From positions 30,647,501 through 30,711,500 of the forward strand of contig NC_068558.1 in the NCBI RefSeq assembly GCF_022201045.2: a stretch of DNA of 64,000 bases, read 5' to 3'. The stretch is from Citrus sinensis (lineage: Eukaryota > Streptophyta > Magnoliopsida > Sapindales > Rutaceae). How positions within the stretch are numbered: the first letter of the stretch is position 1; each line of letters begins with the position of its first letter. The translations under genes and the position numbers were made by a program. Of the stretch, positions 22,478 through 34,500 are shown piece by piece. The notes under the pieces are model-generated. The model made no database searches. It saw only the letters and a program-made list of their open reading frames with translations, and was not told the DNA's origin.

Positions 22478-25400
22478 GCCCCCCTCAAACTCAAGGGACA
22501 TGGCATGACATTAAGTTTGACTCTTAGGTAGCTAAATTGAGTGAATGAGAGTGGCTTGGTCATGATATCAGCTACCTGTTCTTCACTTGGTATGAACTGA
22601 ATATTCAAATCCCCAGCAAGCACTTTGTTTCTGACATAATGAATATCAATCTCAATATGTTTTGTTCTTGAGTGAAACACTGGATTGTGAGCTAGCTCAA
22701 TAGCACTAAGGTTGTCACACCAAATAACAGGTTTTTCTATGCACTGTAATCTTAGTTCAGAAAACAATGACTGCAGCCAACTTATCTCTGCACTTGCTGA
22801 TGCCAAAGATCTGTATTCACTCTCGGCACTAGATCTAGCAATAACTTGTTGCTTCTTAGAAGACCAAGAAATTAGATTATGACCAAGATAGATGCAATAG
22901 GCTCCAACTGATTTTCTGTCATCCAAATCCCCTGCCCAATCTGCATCTATGAAGCCTGTTAATTTCAGATGACCATCTTTAATAAACTTGAGTCCATAAT
23001 CTTGTGTTGCCTTTAAGTATCTAAGCACCCTTTTGCAAGCCATGAGATGTTGCAGTGTTGGTGCTGATACATATTGACTCAGTTTATGCACACTGAAAGC
23101 AATCTCTGGTCTTGTTAATACCAGGTATTGCATTCCACCAACCAAGCTTCTATAGTGTGTTGCATCTTCAACATAATTACCAAGGTTTCCTTGAGCTTCC
23201 TTCTGCAACTTCATCCCTGTACTCATGGGAGTATCAATGTCTTTGCAACTGAGCATGTTAACCTTTGACAGTAAATCCCTTATGTATTTCTTCTGAGACA
23301 AGAAAATACAGTCTGTACCATATAGCACTTCTATGCCTAAGAAATAAGAAAGTGCTCCAAGATCCTTCAAAGTAAACTTTGTACTGAATTCAGCAATGAA
23401 ATTTTCTAACTCAGAACTATTTGGCCCTGTTATTAAGATGTCATCAACATATATCAGTACCAAGATCATTGAGGATTTGCTTCTTTTTAAGAACAAGGAA
23501 GTATCAGAACTGGAATTTGTAAAACCCCATTGCAGCAAGCATCCTTTCAGCTTATCATACCAAGCTCTTGGAGCTTGTTTAAGTCCATAAAGAGACTTAT
23601 GAAGCTTGCACACATAATCTGGTTTCTCATCACTAGTAAACCCCTCTGGTTGATCCATGAACACTTCTTCTGATAATTCTCCATTAAGAAAAGCATTATT
23701 CACATCAACTTGTCTTATCTTCCAATTACTCATCACAGCTAGACTTAAGACTACTCTCACAGTTGTTGGTTTTATGACAGGGCTAAAAGTTTCAAAACAA
23801 TTCACTCTCATAATCTGTTGGAATCCCTTTGCCACTAACCTAGCTTTGTATTTAGCCACACTTCCATCAGTGTTATATTTCACCCTATAAACCCACTTAT
23901 TTCCAACAACTTTCTGGTCAGCTATTCTGGGAACTAAAGACCATGTACCATTCTCCATCAATGCTGCATATTCTTCTCTCATAGCAGTAAGCCATTTTGG
24001 ATTTTGCATTGCTTCATACACAGAGTCAGGTTCTTTGTGAATAAGAGTTGCTGTATAAAGCTTTGGTTTGAAAATACCAGCTTTACTTCTGGTGGTCATG
24101 GGATGTGTATTAGGTTGAATAGAAGTTGATGTGGGAGGTACAATTTGAGGTGGAGATGATGAAGTTTGAAGCTCAACAGGTGGTTCAGTGGCTGGTAGAT
24201 GTGTTTGCAAATGGGAATGTTGGTTGTCAATGTGAGAAGAATTATCTGAATGTTGTGAACTGCTTCTGGTAGGAATTGCTTGCTGAGAATTGCATAAGCT
24301 GTTCACAGCTGACATTGGGGTTACAGACAATGTAGATAACTGGTACACTTGTTGAGGTGTCAAGGATAAACTTGAACTGGGTGATAGCTCATTGGAGTTA
24401 AAGGCTGAGTCAATGGAATAAGGAAATGTTGACTCATCAAATACCACATGTCTAGCTATGTATATTTTTCCTGATGAATGTAGACACTTGTATCCTTTAT
24501 GAGTTGGACTATAGCCAAGGAAAATGCATTTGCTTGAGTGATAATCAAACTTGTGTTTGTTATAATCCCTTAAGTAAGGATAACATATACACCCAAAGCA
24601 CTTGAGCATGCTGTAGTCAGGTTTAAGTTTGAAAATTTTCTCATAAGGAGTAAGGAGTTCCAGGACTGTTGAAGGTAATCGATTGATGTGATAAACAGCT
24701 GTGTGAAAAGCATCCCACCAAAACTTAAATGGTAGTTTGGCTTGTGCTAACAGAGTAAGTCCTAGCTCAACAATATGTCTATGTTTTCTCTCTACCAACC
24801 CATTTTGGTGGTGTGTATAGGGGCAAGAATGTCTGAAAATGATTCCACATTGGTTTAAGAATTGTGTAAATGATCTATATTCTCCCCCCCAATCAGATTG
24901 CAGGTTCTTAATAGTAGTGTCAAATTGGTTTTCAACCTGCAATTTGAATAGCTTGAAGACATCTAAGGCTTCTGATTTCAGCTTAAGTGGATAAATCCAA
25001 GTGTATCGGCTAAAGTCATCAACAAGACTTATGTAATAGTTGTAGCCATCTCTAGAAGGTGTTGGTGAAGGTCCCCATAAGTCAGTATGTATAAGTTCCA
25101 GGGGTTTTGTTGTTTTGGTTTCTGTGCTAGGAAAATGTAATCTGTGAGTTTTACCCATTTGACATGCTTCACATAATTTTTCAAGTGCTTGCTTTGTGAT
25201 ATTGTGGGAGAGATTAACAGAGGGAGCATTTTTTAGCAAATGCATCAGAATTTGAGGATTTGGATGTCCAAAACGTCTGTGTAAAAGCTGAACTTTATTA
25301 TTCAATGTATCACAAGATGAAATGTAACTAGAAAATTTATTGATTGATGCATTACAAGATGAGACACAACTGGAATCAATATTTTGAGTGTTTTTGGGAA

Positions 25401-27093
25401 CATTTGATTCAAAGAAATATGCAGACAACATTGACAAAGGTTGAACAGGAGAGGATTGAGACAGGTAAGCACAATGAAGAGACTCAGATGGTTTTAGAAG
25501 TAGCTTATACAATCCTTTCTCAGCAATTCCTTTCAGAAGCACTTGTTTCTTCAGAGAATCCTTCACATAACAGACATTACCAACAAATTCAACAGAAAGG
25601 TTGTTATCAGTTGTCAGTTTTGATATGCTTAGCAAATTCTTTGTGATATCAGGCACTAATAACATATCTTTGAGTAAGATATATGTTGGTTTATATGCAA
25701 TATTTGACCCTTTATAAGTAAAGCATGCATTACCAATGTGAGTTATAGGCAAACCTTGTCCATTGCCAATGACCAATTGATCAGCTCCTCTGAATTCCTC
25801 TCTGACATTCATGTTGGCCATACTGTTGGTCAAGTGATGTGTGGCACCACTGTCAAGGTACCACCCTTCATCAGCAGGTCCTTCATAGTTGGAAAGATAA
25901 GCTTCAGCAACAGTTGAATCTACTGCTGGAAAGGATGAATAGGATATAGGATTGTAGCATGGATAAGATGCAGCATATTGTTCTTCAATTGGAGAAGCAG
26001 CATAACTGGTATATGGATCAAAATTAGATACATAAGCAGCCTTAGGTCCAAAGGATTTGCCTCTTCCAAACTGTCTAGGTAATGGTGGATCATCATATCT
26101 ATGCCAACACTCATCTGCTGAGTGTCCTGTTTTGTGACATATCTGACATGTAACTGGTGATTCATCTGCTTGCATATTGAGTGAGGGATTTGTTTTCACA
26201 GGTGGCCTAAAAGATTGCATCATTTGTCCTCTGCCATAACCCCCAAAGTTACCAAAACCAGCTGAAACACCTCTTGGATATTGGTTATGAAACATGCCTC
26301 TGCCAGTATTGAAACCTCTATTCACAGATCGACCATAATGTCCATTTCCGAAACCACCTCTTCTAAAATTTCCTCTCATATAGGGATGACTCACATTCAC
26401 TGTGCTGTAATTTGCATTAAACATAGTTTTGGTACTCTGATTTTGCTCAAGCCTAGCCTCATGTGTCAACAATAGTGCATAAGCATCATCAAAACTCATC
26501 TTATTTGCAGTGATTATTGAGGCTAAATCTAGATATCCTGGACCTAATCCATTTAACACTCTCATTAACAGATCCTTTTCAGTAATTATATCACCAGCAC
26601 AAGCTAATTTATTAGCAAGCAATTTCATTTTGGCACAGTATTCCTCAACATTCATTGAATCTTTTCTCAGAATATTCATTTCATATCGAAGTTGCATTAT
26701 CTTAGCTTCAGATTGAACTCCAAACTGTTTTTCAATAGATCTCCACATATCAAAGGAAGTGTCATGGTTGAGAACAGAACTTAGTATACCTTCACTGACA
26801 GTTGACAGTAGCCAGCCGAGAAGTGTTTGATCCTGCGCTCTCCAGTTGATGTAAGCTGGATTTTCAATGCTCTCACCAGATCCTCCAGACAGATACTGAT
26901 CTGGAACAACTTGTGGCTCCGAGATAAAACGTTCAAGACGATTTCCTCTGATTGACGTTAACACTTGCTTATGCCAGAGTAAGAAATTTGATCGATCAAG
27001 TTTCACAGTTGCAGCAAAGGTAAATGAAGTTTGCGTGGTTGGAATTGAGTTTATGATTGGTTGATTTGAAGTTGTATTACTTGAGCTAGCCAT
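22408..27093 (-). CDS. Copia gag-pol polyprotein
   Basis: The open frame extends upstream to an ATG overlapping the primer site (27111). The likelier start is the seventh codon, MASSSN, at 27093. In the numbering of the 1,567-residue frame: gag with UBN2-type domain (about 30-230), RG-rich stretch (245-300), zinc knuckle C322-C325-H330-C335, protease DSG at 420, integrase HHCC (H611, H616, C647, C650) with D677, D740 and E774, reverse transcriptase with YVDD at 1221-1224, and RNase H with D1389, E1430 and D1466. Order gag-protease-integrase-RT-RNase H is copia. All expected catalytic residues are present. The frame reads through the polypurine tract and ends inside the 3' LTR. No frameshift separates gag and pol. 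Confidence 0.95.
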   Translation of the reverse strand: MASSSNTTSNQPIINSIPTTQTSFTFAATVKLDRSNFLLWHKQVLTSIRGNRLERFISEPQVVPDQYLSGGSGESIENPAYINWRAQDQTLLGWLLSTVSEGILSSVLNHDTSFDMWRSIEKQFGVQSEAKIMQLRYEMNILRKDSMNVEEYCAKMKLLANKLACAGDIITEKDLLMRVLNGLGPGYLDLASIITANKMSFDDAYALLLTHEARLEQNQSTKTMFNANYSTVNVSHPYMRGNFRRGGFGNGHYGRSVNRGFNTGRGMFHNQYPRGVSAGFGNFGGYGRGQMMQSFRPPVKTNPSLNMQADESPVTCQICHKTGHSADECWHRYDDPPLPRQFGRGKSFGPKAAYVSNFDPYTSYAASPIEEQYAASYPCYNPISYSSFPAVDSTVAEAYLSNYEGPADEGWYLDSGATHHLTNSMANMNVREEFRGADQLVIGNGQGLPITHIGNACFTYKGSNIAYKPTYILLKDMLLVPDITKNLLSISKLTTDNNLSVEFVGNVCYVKDSLKKQVLLKGIAEKGLYKLLLKPSESLHCAYLSQSSPVQPLSMLSAYFFESNVPKNTQNIDSSCVSSCNASINKFSSYISSCDTLNNKVQLLHRRFGHPNPQILMHLLKNAPSVNLSHNITKQALEKLCEACQMGKTHRLHFPSTETKTTKPLELIHTDLWGPSPTPSRDGYNYYISLVDDFSRYTWIYPLKLKSEALDVFKLFKLQVENQFDTTIKNLQSDWGGEYRSFTQFLNQCGIIFRHSCPYTHHQNGLVERKHRHIVELGLTLLAQAKLPFKFWWDAFHTAVYHINRLPSTVLELLTPYEKIFKLKPDYSMLKCFGCICYPYLRDYNKHKFDYHSSKCIFLGYSPTHKGYKCLHSSGKIYIARHVVFDESTFPYSIDSAFNSNELSPSSSLSLTPQQVYQLSTLSVTPMSAVNSLCNSQQAIPTRSSSQHSDNSSHIDNQHSHLQTHLPATEPPVELQTSSSPPQIVPPTSTSIQPNTHPMTTRSKAGIFKPKLYTATLIHKEPDSVYEAMQNPKWLTAMREEYAALMENGTWSLVPRIADQKVVGNKWVYRVKYNTDGSVAKYKARLVAKGFQQIMRVNCFETFSPVIKPTTVRVVLSLAVMSNWKIRQVDVNNAFLNGELSEEVFMDQPEGFTSDEKPDYVCKLHKSLYGLKQAPRAWYDKLKGCLLQWGFTNSSSDTSLFLKRSKSSMILVLIYVDDILITGPNSSELENFIAEFSTKFTLKDLGALSYFLGIEVLYGTDCIFLSQKKYIRDLLSKVNMLSCKDIDTPMSTGMKLQKEAQGNLGNYVEDATHYRSLVGGMQYLVLTRPEIAFSVHKLSQYVSAPTLQHLMACKRVLRYLKATQDYGLKFIKDGHLKLTGFIDADWAGDLDDRKSVGAYCIYLGHNLISWSSKKQQVIARSSAESEYRSLASASAEISWLQSLFSELRLQCIEKPVIWCDNLSAIELAHNPVFHSRTKHIEIDIHYVRNKVLAGDLNIQFIPSEEQVADIMTKPLSFTQFSYLRVKLNVMPCPLSLRGAVKAAHYSSSSVKPRQQQIVSEE

Positions 27094-27110
27094 TTGTGGC
27101 TCTGATACCA

Positions 27111-27422
27111 TGAAAGAAAACAGAAATATACTGTTTGGTTTAAAGGAAAATTACAGAGAAAATGAAGAAGTGATTTCAGAAGATTCAATTCTTATTAATT
27201 CATAAGTCAATCACAAGCTTATATACAATCACTTACACATGTGAATAACTCGTGACTAACTAACTTTCTTAACAACCAAAACCAACTACAATTTGTTACA
27301 TCACAGTTTACATGAGCTGGATTAGTGACTGTTAACCAATCATGCTGAGCTGTCATTCTTCACTGACAATTTGCTGCTGACGTGGCTTTACTGAGCTACT
27401 TGAATAATGAGCTGCCTTCACA
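27111..27422 (-). repeat. Copia 5' LTR (right)
   Basis: 312 bp partner of 22166-22477, presumably holding the promoter. The primer site lies immediately inside it. Confidence 0.95.
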
Positions 27423-29867
27423 CTGATGGAAGTATGCAATGGTTGAACAGGTTATGGTAGATGTTACGAACTAGGTGGGGTTTGGACATTAATTTGGCTA
27501 TGCTCCGTGAACGACTATTTGCTTCCTTGCAATTCATATCCTGCCTTGGCCCCAGAAAGGCAGCATTTTTCGCAGAGATCCCTTGTAAGAGCTGGAGCAG
27601 TATTTTCTTGCAAAGACTTTGTGACAGCTCATAGACTTGGTAAAAAGGTGTTTGTCAATGTGGCTGGTTTTTTGCGCGTCCTGCGGAGTGGGCAGGCTGC
27701 CAGCAGCAAGCAGTCAATTTACTGATTTATTGGATGATACGAGAATACATTCAGAATATTATGGTCTTGCATAAGAGTTGGCCAAGGAGGGACATAAATG
27801 GGACACTGAAGGCCATATGAATGGTCCTGAAGATGCATTGGAGATGGCTATAGAATATGTCAGCAACCTCCCTGACTTATTGAAGACCTATCTTCTGGAC
27901 AGACATATTAAAGAGAAGAGGAGTGAGAATAAAAGAGAGATATTATTTCTGATCAGAAGGAAATTTGTACATGGTTTTCAGGACTGGCGAAATCATTACA
28001 AAGAACCAAAAGTCAAGATGAAAAATTTAATATGATTTTGGGTGAAAGTGAAGACGCACTAGCTGAAAGGAGGGTTGTACAAGCCATAGTCCGCAGAGTG
28101 CAAGGTCAAAGAGCTATATGTGTACTTGAGTCACGATTGACTGGGATGCTAATGAAAGAAGACTATTTGGATGATTAAAAGAAGATTTCTGATTTTTCTG
28201 ATAAGGCTGCGTGAAGGTACCAGTCTCATCAGCATATTCGAGACCTTGATCCTGTCTATCTTGAAGACAGTAGCAGTCATAAGATGGAGCAAAGAAAAAC
28301 TCTCAGAAAGGTGTTTGCAAAGAAACATATTAAGCAACGAATGATCTTTTCATCCCCACTTTGAGAATATAAAAGCTGATGCTGTGATAAAGGTATGCCG
28401 CTGATTCTCAAATTAGTAATATATTGATCAATTATAATGTTGCATAACAGGCTTTGTCACCGATGGGATACTTTTTAAAGTATAAACCATAAAGAACAAG
28501 TATTATTTTCTTCACTTTCCAAATGAAAAAATATGTCTGAAATATTGCTTTTAGAAAATATCATGGCAAAAGCGATGTTCGGCACAGCAATTGTTGAAAA
28601 TCTTGGCATGATAACAGGACTATATACTAGTAGGTTTGTGCATTAATGATTTCAAAATTTATGTCGAACGATATCCTATATTTCTTTAGTTTGTAGAACC
28701 ATAGAAAGTAAATGAGTTGTGTATCTCGCAAGTCTGCCCTAGGTTTCTTACATCATCAAAATTCTACACAGTTTTTAGCCAGTGACATTCTTGTGGTTGG
28801 TAATAATCTGTGCGAGTGTATGAGACACTCACTCGTTAAATTTGAAGATGGAGTTGTTCTCTTTATCTTAAGCTGAACTTTGCAATGACTTTGTTCATCC
28901 CTTGAATTTCAAATGCTAGCACGGCTTTGTGTCTCCACATTTTTTTCCTAAGTTCTTTCCGAGACTAGATCTTGCAGTTACTCTTTAATACGTAATGCAA
29001 AATATTGCATCTTTCTACAGCCCTGTTCTTTTCTTTTGCCAGTAAAAAGAAAGGTCCTCAAGCTATATTCATTGATTCATAAATGGTAACTACGTTTTAG
29101 ATTCTTTGTTTATGCATTTTGAGATTGGTGGACTGCTACTGCCAGTTTCAATTCTGATTGCTAGAATATGGTTCTATAATTCGTTCTTTTTAGACTTTCT
29201 CATAACTGTGGCTAATGCATCTGTGTTTCATTACATTACTCAGCATTTTTTTTTTTGCCTTTCTCTTGTCTTCTTCAATAGAAATTATTTGACAAGTATG
29301 CTGGTGAAATCATCTTTCCACCTAGTTCATGCAGGCCTCGTTATATAATGTTAAGTCGCAAAGTTTATGGCGGAGTATATGCCCACAAAGGCATCCTACA
29401 TTAGGAAAGGATCACAAAGACATCAAAAACTTGTTTCGTCTTGGGAATATGTTGAAGATTGGGGAGGATACCTTTGAGGACTTGGATGAGGTCAGTCACT
29501 CTTCTTTTCACAGGGAATAGAATACCATTTTCATCTGTGGGTGTGAAAATGTGCCTTTTGGTATCTGACCTGCCACGAGTGAAGTAAAAGCCGACATATT
29601 TGCTTCCATTTTCTATTAAATGTAGGTAATGGATCGATATGTTGGTCTCTTAGTTTCCCACCTCAAGGCAATGCTTAGCTATCGCAAGTTCAGAAAAGGC
29701 AGTAAAGAAGAGGTCGATGAGCTTTTACGGATTGAGAAAGCAGAGTTTCCTACAAGGATATTGTATTGTTTTAGCATCTCTCATGAAAATCTAGGGAAAT
29801 AGTTTTCCATTTTACATATGTAAATAGCTGTAGGTTTATGTGTCTTATGAAGCTGCTAGGGCAATTG

Positions 29868-30150
29868 GCAATTCAAACCGAATTTGTAAATCAAACCATG
29901 CAGATTAATTTGGTTTGGTTTGGTTTGTACTTTTTTGTTAATGAGGTAGTTGGGTTTTACATTTTAAGTTTAGATCATTATTTAATGTAATAACCTCACA
30001 TCTACTTATTATTTATGATCGATGTATTTAAAAGTATTTTCTTTTTTAAAATTGAGAGTTCGTAAATTAAACCGAGCCAGACTAAATTTATAAACTAAAT
30101 TGAATTAAAATCAAATCAAATCAAATCAAACCGACGAGCCAATTGTCATT
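29868..30150. repeat. Possible inverted-repeat element
   Basis: The left part has GGCAATTGGC and repeated GGTTT; the right part has repeated AAATC and ends GCCAATTGTC. The two halves are roughly complementary, as in a foldback MITE, but no clear target duplication was found, so the limits are approximate. Confidence 0.4.
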
Positions 30151-30413
30151 TCAGTTTTTTTCATTAGAAGTGGGCATATGATTTGCTTTCTTAGATGATG
30201 GAATAACGATCTTTAGAAATCTTTGTACCCATCAATTGGCAGTTTTGGTATCGCTATTCATATTTTCCTTTGTATGTAATTTATGGTGTTAAAGTTGAAA
30301 TCTTTTACTTCATATTAGCAATTGATCAATTTATAAATATTCACGAGCCTACGACTACAACATAAGCCATTAATTAACTTTGCGAATGAGTTTAGTAGGA
30401 AAAAAAAGGTTAA

Positions 30414-30478
30414 ATATCGTTCGGGTCAGTTGGTTTAACTATTAAATATATATCGTTCGGGTCAGTTGGTTTAACTAT
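30414..30478. repeat. Two direct copies of a 29 bp sequence
   Basis: ATATCGTTCGGGTCAGTTGG followed by TTTAACTAT occurs twice in tandem, separated by a few AT-rich bases, just outside the left end of the MULE. Confidence 0.8.
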
Positions 30479-30865
30479 CTTTTTTATTTTCTTTTTTTTT
30501 TCCAAAATAGTGAAGGATTTAATGTCAAAAGAATTTTAGAGCTCAAAGAGAGAGGGAATATTGCTAGTCACATTTACCAACTATCACTAATATTTTAAAA
30601 AATAATTAGATATTACTATTTTGACCAGCACTTTATCTTTTACGAGTCGATCCGGTGCGAGTAGGGATTAGTCTAGGTTGTAGTACGGACTTAAAGATGC
30701 CTCTCATAGTTGAGATCCATTCAGAATCACCTCATAGTTCAAACCAAAAAACAATTAGACATTAATTAATATGTTTCACCAACTAGTGCATTTTAAAATC
30801 AAATTTGAGTATGGATTAATGATTGGGGTTTTATTTTTTATTTTTTAATGAAAGCGATAAAACAC

Positions 30866-30951
30866 GGGAAATTTACAAAAATAGCCAAAAACATTAAGCG
30901 TTTTTCAACTTTAACCCCCCCAAATTTTTTCTATCAACATTAGCCAAACAC
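30866..30951 (+). repeat. MULE left terminal inverted repeat
   Basis: About 86 bp matching the complement of 39724-39809 with scattered mismatches. Shared blocks include ATTAAGCG, TTTTCAACTTTAACCCC and AAACAC. Confidence 0.92.
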
Positions 30952-31146
30952 CAAATTGTGGACAAAATTGCCCTCATCATTCTCACGTTTCCCTCAAGCA
31001 AATTCCTCCCCCTCTCACCAAAATCTCATCACCAAAATCCTGTATACATCGTCGGCGGCTGAAACAAGCTAAATCACATTGAAAATCTTCGGAGATCTCT
31101 AAAATCAAAGACAAAAATTGGAAACCCTAGGTGAGTTGTTATTGCC

Positions 31147-31150
31147 GTTG

Positions 31151-31182
<32 letters not shown>

Positions 31183-31190
31183 GGTGGTGT
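31147..31190. repeat. GTT/GGT trinucleotide microsatellite
   Basis: A run of GTT changes to a run of GGT. It lies in the presumed 5' UTR intron of the protease gene, just after the donor-like AG|GTGAGT at 31130/31131. Confidence 0.9.
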
Positions 31191-31229
31191 TTAATGGCGG
31201 TGGTGGGTGAGATGCATGTGGGAAAGGGA

Positions 31230-31510
31230 AAGGAAGAGAAAAGGACATGCGCCTCGCGCGCGCGAGGCCACGCCTGTCGCACACAAGATGCGCGCGACTG
31301 GCCCATTCGCACGCGCGAGATGCACATGCCGCGGGCGAGACGCTTGCCAACCTGCGCGCAACTCACGCGTGCTTGGCGTAGCCTCTTGGTGCGACAGGCA
31401 CCCCATCGCACCAAGAGGCAGCGAACTTGGTGCTGACTCTTGGTGCCTGTCGCACCAAGAGGTGCTGCCTCTTGGTGCGACGGGCACTCCATCGCACCAA
31501 AAGATAGCGT
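31230..31510. repeat. GC-rich palindromic subterminal array, left
   Basis: This is the only strongly GC-rich stretch of the MULE. It contains alternating direct and inverted copies of GCACCAAGAGG and TGCCTGTCGCACC, with CGCGCG tracts. Long open frames across it are by-products of composition. Subterminal repeats of this kind may bind transposase; this is inference. Confidence 0.75.
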
Positions 31511-31569
31511 GTTGTTTGCTTCTGTTCATAATTTATTAACATATAATACTTTTAACTTGTACCAGATAA

Positions 31570-34500
31570 ATGGGCAAATCAAAAATAGCATTGCATAACC
31601 CACCCGGACCGACGAAAGAACCAGGAATGATGAATATACCTTATGCTGATCACTTTCCCGGTTGTATCACGAGTATGTGCAAATTAGATGTCGTTGTTAA
31701 TGCCATTCCGGAAAAATTAACAAAGCAACAATTACAATTGTTCAAAGACAATATATTTGGGCATTTCCTACAGTGCCGAAGCTATCCATTCAGAGGCGTA
31801 ATTGTGCACAATATATTACTTCGGCAAATGTCCTATGGCACTGGAAATGAAAAGAATGAGTTATGGTTTCAAGTTGCCGACCATTTGATACGGCTATCGT
31901 TTGGAGAGTGGTGCCTAGTAACGGGAATTTGCTATGGCAAAAATGTCGTCCTGACGAAGCATAAAACAAGTCATAGGTTACTTAAGAAGTACTTTGGAGG
32001 TAGGAATCGCGATATAAATCTTGGCCAGTTCGAGGAAAGATTTATGAACTTAGAGTTCAAGACTATGGATGACACCGATGGTTAAAAATCGCCATGTTTT
32101 ACTTTGCTAATACAGTACTAAACAGAAGAAAAGATCATTGTCAAATCAATTTCAAGTTGCTTAATGGGGTAGATGACATAAATCACTTTTAAAGTTGTTT
32201 GTGGGGTCGTTTGTCGTAAGAAACAGTATATAAAAGCCTTGATAATGCATTGAACGGCAAAGCCAATAAATTTAAGAGGGCAAGTGCAGAAAATTCCTTA
32301 CATAGAATTGAGAAATATAATTTTTACGGCTTTACGTCTACAGTGCATGTGAGTGAAGAATTTTTTTTATAACTTAGTTTTGTTATAATAATTATTTAAT
32401 GACACGATTTTTTACTTCGTATCTTTCCTTGTTAAAGGCATGGGTTTTTGATGCGATTGGAGGACTACCATCATAGTGTGTGGTGAAAATTAGGAGGAAG
32501 GGTCCTCAGATCGTGCAATGGAAGCCTATGGCTTCTTCAAATATAAACTTCGGCGAAATCTATTCATACCTCAATGAGCGTCTTGTAAGTTATTTATATG
32601 TATGTCTGTATATAACAGTTAAATAATAGATGGTTATACTAATTAAAAATTTGGTATTCTTTACGACATGATGGCACCATTTTCCAAACCCTCAAACCGA
32701 ATGCAAAGGAAAGAGCCACAAATTATTGGAAGAGTGTCGAGGATTACGTGCCATATTTGCCAAGTTGGGTCCGTAATGTGGGTATCCATTATAGTATCAT
32801 TGAAAACCGGATGCAAAGTCATTTATACGTTTGTTTTTTTTTGTATTTATTGTTTTCTGTTTTACTTGGTGCAGCACCAACCTTCAATCAACGCGGCATC
32901 CATTACAGGGCCAAACGAGGCGGATCATGACACCACGAGCCAAATAGGACTGCAGCAGAGTCTTGTTGAGGATGCCTGTGCTGCCGACGACCATTATGAA
33001 TCCACACACGATTCAGATGACAGAAATGAGCCGGAGGTAACTTCTGTCGTCCTGAACATTTTGTTTCATCACATATACCTAATTTCAGCACTTTGTCATT
33101 ACTTTCTTATTTTGTAATAATAGGCAAGGACTAAGTTCCGCAATGATTATTTCATTCAATGACTGGATAAAATAGAGTCTTCCATTCACGAGTTGAGGTC
33201 GGAACTTCAGACTGCACACAGTTCCATTAACGAACTGAGGTCAGAACTTCTGGCAGAACACAGAGAAGCACAACAATATAGAGAAGCGGTCATGGGGTTT
33301 ATGGCTTCGTTTGGCACAGGTTCTTCAAATGGCGCGTACAGTGATTCTTCGTTTGGCCCCTCACACACGGTGAGCAAGTTTCATATGCTTTTGTTATGTT
33401 ATTATGATTTCAAACCCGAAATTATTTTAATATGTTCATCTCTTCGAAACAACAGGCCTCAGATGGCTATGGTCCGAACGTTGATGCTGGCTACGGTACG
33501 CATACTGATGCTGGTAATGACAACAAGCACACCCCATGTCGTTGTATATTCTATATGGGGACATAAGTTGTGATAGTGTACAGATATTCACGGAGGCACC
33601 TCCCAGCGTTAGTAAGTTTGGTCGTCCGTACTGACCGTCGTATATCTTTGGCAGTCCTTACTTCATTCCTCATTTCAAGAGAGTTAGGAATGTCAGGCCT
33701 TTACCCGCACTCAACATTACGGACTATGAAATTGATGAAAGATCGAGTGTGGATATGAATCTGCTTAGGGGACTAGAAGATTCAAGACTATATGAGGAGT
33801 TTGATCAGTGGTTCGCCGGTAAATTTTTCTTAGATCGGCCTGTCTAACAGTCCTGAAATTTTTTTGAAATACTCATAGGCAATGCTTCGATGGGGTGGCT
33901 TGGTGACGAGGTAAGTGTGTTTAATGATCAGTACATTACAATATTGTTCATATTTCTACTGCAATGGATTATGTTCTAAATTTACTTGGTTTAATCCCTT
34001 CACAGCATATTCACACGTATTACCGCTTGATCAGAGAAAAGCAACGGCAGTTTCCAAATGCTCTACTGCAGCGCGTCACGCATACAGATACATATTTTTG
34101 GGCATGTTCACGAACTCTATAATCATTAACTATAATTTTGATATTTTAAATATCTCGAAATGTTATTAATTTTCTACTCATCATGTAATAGGTGTTCCTA
34201 AAGTAATTATGGAATAATGGTAGTTGTGATGTCCATTCATTATAATATGACAACAACTTAAACTGCTATATGGATGGGCGAGAAGATATCATGTCCAAAC
34301 CGTTTACAGACGTCGATATGGTAAGAATTGTCACTCAATCTTATGGTAATTGTGTATAAAATATACTAATTTAGCATTTTTTTTAATGTAGATATTCATC
34401 CCTGTGAATTTGGGCGGTGATCATTGGGTACTAGCTTGAGCGGCTCTTCGCGCGAAGAGGGTACGGATTTACGACTCATTGGTTACCTTTTGCAATGACA

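Larger units (their letters stand above)
22166..27422 (-). mobile_element. Full-length Ty1/copia retrotransposon, apparently young
   Basis: The element is 5,257 bp. It has 312 bp LTRs at 22166-22477 and 27111-27422 that read as identical by eye, and a 5 bp target duplication CTGAT (22161-22165 and 27423-27427). The primer site TGGTATCAGAGC follows the 5' LTR (27099-27110 complement), and the polypurine tract TTTGAGGGGGGC precedes the 3' LTR. A single unbroken polyprotein frame fills the interior. Identical LTRs, a perfect target duplication and an open frame point to a very recent, possibly still mobile insertion. It landed in an exon of the SPT6-like pseudogene, at the LTPD codons. Confidence 0.96.
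21441..29805 (+). pseudogene. SPT6-like transcription elongation factor pseudogene
   Basis: Fragments matching the plant SPT6 histone chaperone and elongation factor follow in order. 21441-21803 includes NWLLKEYRKDLWNK and DHQPHVVVVGVANLSC. 21881-22165 includes GIVRRAVALGCYVQNPLAMV and ENFLTPD. After a copia insertion, 27428-28400 has KAA...RSLVRAGAVFSCKDFVTAH, VFVNVAGFLRVLRSGQAAS and RVQGQRAICVLES. 29330-29510 has KIGEDTFEDLDEV, and 29626-29805 has HLKAMLSYRKFRKGSKEEVD. Introns are retained, so it arose by DNA duplication, not retroposition. Frameshifts, stops and missing exons are frequent; the first base after the copia insertion is already out of frame by a one-base loss. The N-terminal third is absent. 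Confidence 0.85.

Noticed and set aside
26281-26716. Plus-strand frames across the copia element
   Set aside because: Shadows of the minus-strand polyprotein.
31105-31539. Several overlapping frames of about 100 codons rich in Cys/Arg or His
   Set aside because: They come from the microsatellite and the GC-rich palindromic array, with frames open on both strands at once.
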